From positions 1 to 6,189 of the forward strand of contig JAEYYQ010000115.1 in assembly GCA_023428365.1 (NCBI GenBank): 6,189 nt of DNA. The letters run 5' to 3'. Of the stretch, positions 5,780-6,189 are shown one piece after another (position 1 is the stretch's first letter; the number at the start of each line of letters is the position of its first letter). This DNA is from Pseudomonadota bacterium. GTDB lineage: Bacteria; Pseudomonadota; Alphaproteobacteria; Rhizobiales; Hyphomicrobiaceae. Both the position numbers and the translations under genes were made by a program. Below the pieces are notes generated by a model that had not been told where the DNA came from, did not search any database, and worked only from the letters and a program-made list of their open reading frames with translations.

Positions 5780-6189
5780 TCCGCAGCCCTCCTCAGGAAC
5801 CCGGTCTGCTGCACGTCCTCCTGGATCTTCCCGTCTCGGAACGTGATCTTGCGGCGCGCGTACTCGGCGATCTCGGGCTCGTGCGTGACCAGCACGACGG
5901 TAATCCCCGCTTCATTGAGTTCGGTGAACAGCTGCATGATCTCGACCGAGGTTCGGCTATCGAGAGCGCCTGTCGGCTCATCGGCGAGCAGGATCTTCGG
6001 ATTGTTCACGAGCGCGCGTGCAATCGCGACACGCTGCTGCTGACCTCCCGACAACTGCCGCGGATGGTGATCCATGCGCGTGCCAAGTCCCACCTGCTGC
6101 AGACGGACTGTCGCCAGTTCCTCCGCGTTGGGCGGCTTCGGATTGGCATAGAGCAGCGGCAACATCACCTGGCGTAACGCCGGAGTGCG
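5776..6189 (-). CDS. MacB/LolD-type ABC transporter ATP-binding protein, partial
   Basis: This cytoplasmic ATPase energises the permease encoded next to it. Only the C-terminal 137 residues are in the window; the frame runs open through the edge (reading [14 protein letters not shown] at the border), so the Walker A motif and Q-loop lie outside and the ATG/GTG codons at 6163-6168 are internal. Present in order: the ABC signature [15 protein letters not shown], Walker [13 protein letters not shown] with the catalytic Glu, and the H-loop VTHEPE. The [10 protein letters not shown] wording and the 'VMLPLLY' segment before the signature are typical of the MacB/LolD/FtsE-like subgroup. The C-terminus [18 protein letters not shown] is short, so ATPase and permease are separate proteins here, unlike E. 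coli MacB, where they are fused. The stop TGA overlaps the permease ATG by four bases. Confidence 0.93.
   Translation of the reverse strand, partial: RTPALRQVMLPLLYANPKPPNAEELATVRLQQVGLGTRMDHHPRQLSGGQQQRVAIARALVNNPKILLADEPTGALDSRTSVEIMQLFTELNEAGITVVLVTHEPEIAEYARRKITFRDGKIQEDVQQTGFLRRAAE

Overview
The window reads as chromosomal DNA of an alphaproteobacterium, most likely in the Bradyrhizobium/Rhodopseudomonas/Nitrobacter/Afipia group. This is an inference from the high GC content, the codon bias (which creates long antisense shadow frames), and the style of the small secreted Arg/Tyr-rich protein. There is no rRNA, tRNA, CRISPR array, insertion sequence or clear sign of recent transfer. No gene-free stretch exceeds 300 bases.

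Layout, left to right. (1) A minus-strand GNAT acetyltransferase (34-603) faces away from a plus-strand 69-codon hypothetical gene (804-1013), which ends in its own hairpin terminator. (2) A divergent central-carbon pair follows: a short phosphate acetyltransferase (pta, minus, 1215-2201) and a 381-residue citrate synthase family enzyme (plus, 2294-3439), separated by 92 bases. One makes or uses acetyl-CoA through acetyl phosphate and the other condenses acetyl-CoA (or propionyl-CoA) with oxaloacetate. No acetate kinase gene is in the window. (3) A hairpin at 3454-3476 lies between the convergent 3' ends of the citrate synthase gene and a small secreted basic protein gene (minus, 3502-3891). 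Its T-tract serves the minus-strand gene best. (4) A small proline-rich lipoprotein (minus, 4059-4424) lies downstream of a two-gene ABC exporter module of the MacB/LolCDE type: permease (minus, 4544-5779) and ATPase (minus, 5776-6189, cut by the window edge). The two ABC genes overlap by 4 bases (ATGA), so they are co-transcribed and probably translationally coupled.

The genes are mostly ordinary. The part least explained by them is the 119-base gap between the permease and lipoprotein genes. It is packed with inverted repeats that, read as minus-strand RNA, can form a three-way junction pairing the Shine-Dalgarno and start codon of the lipoprotein gene. It is a candidate leader regulatory structure, not a demonstrated one. 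I did not find a convincing new multi-gene system.
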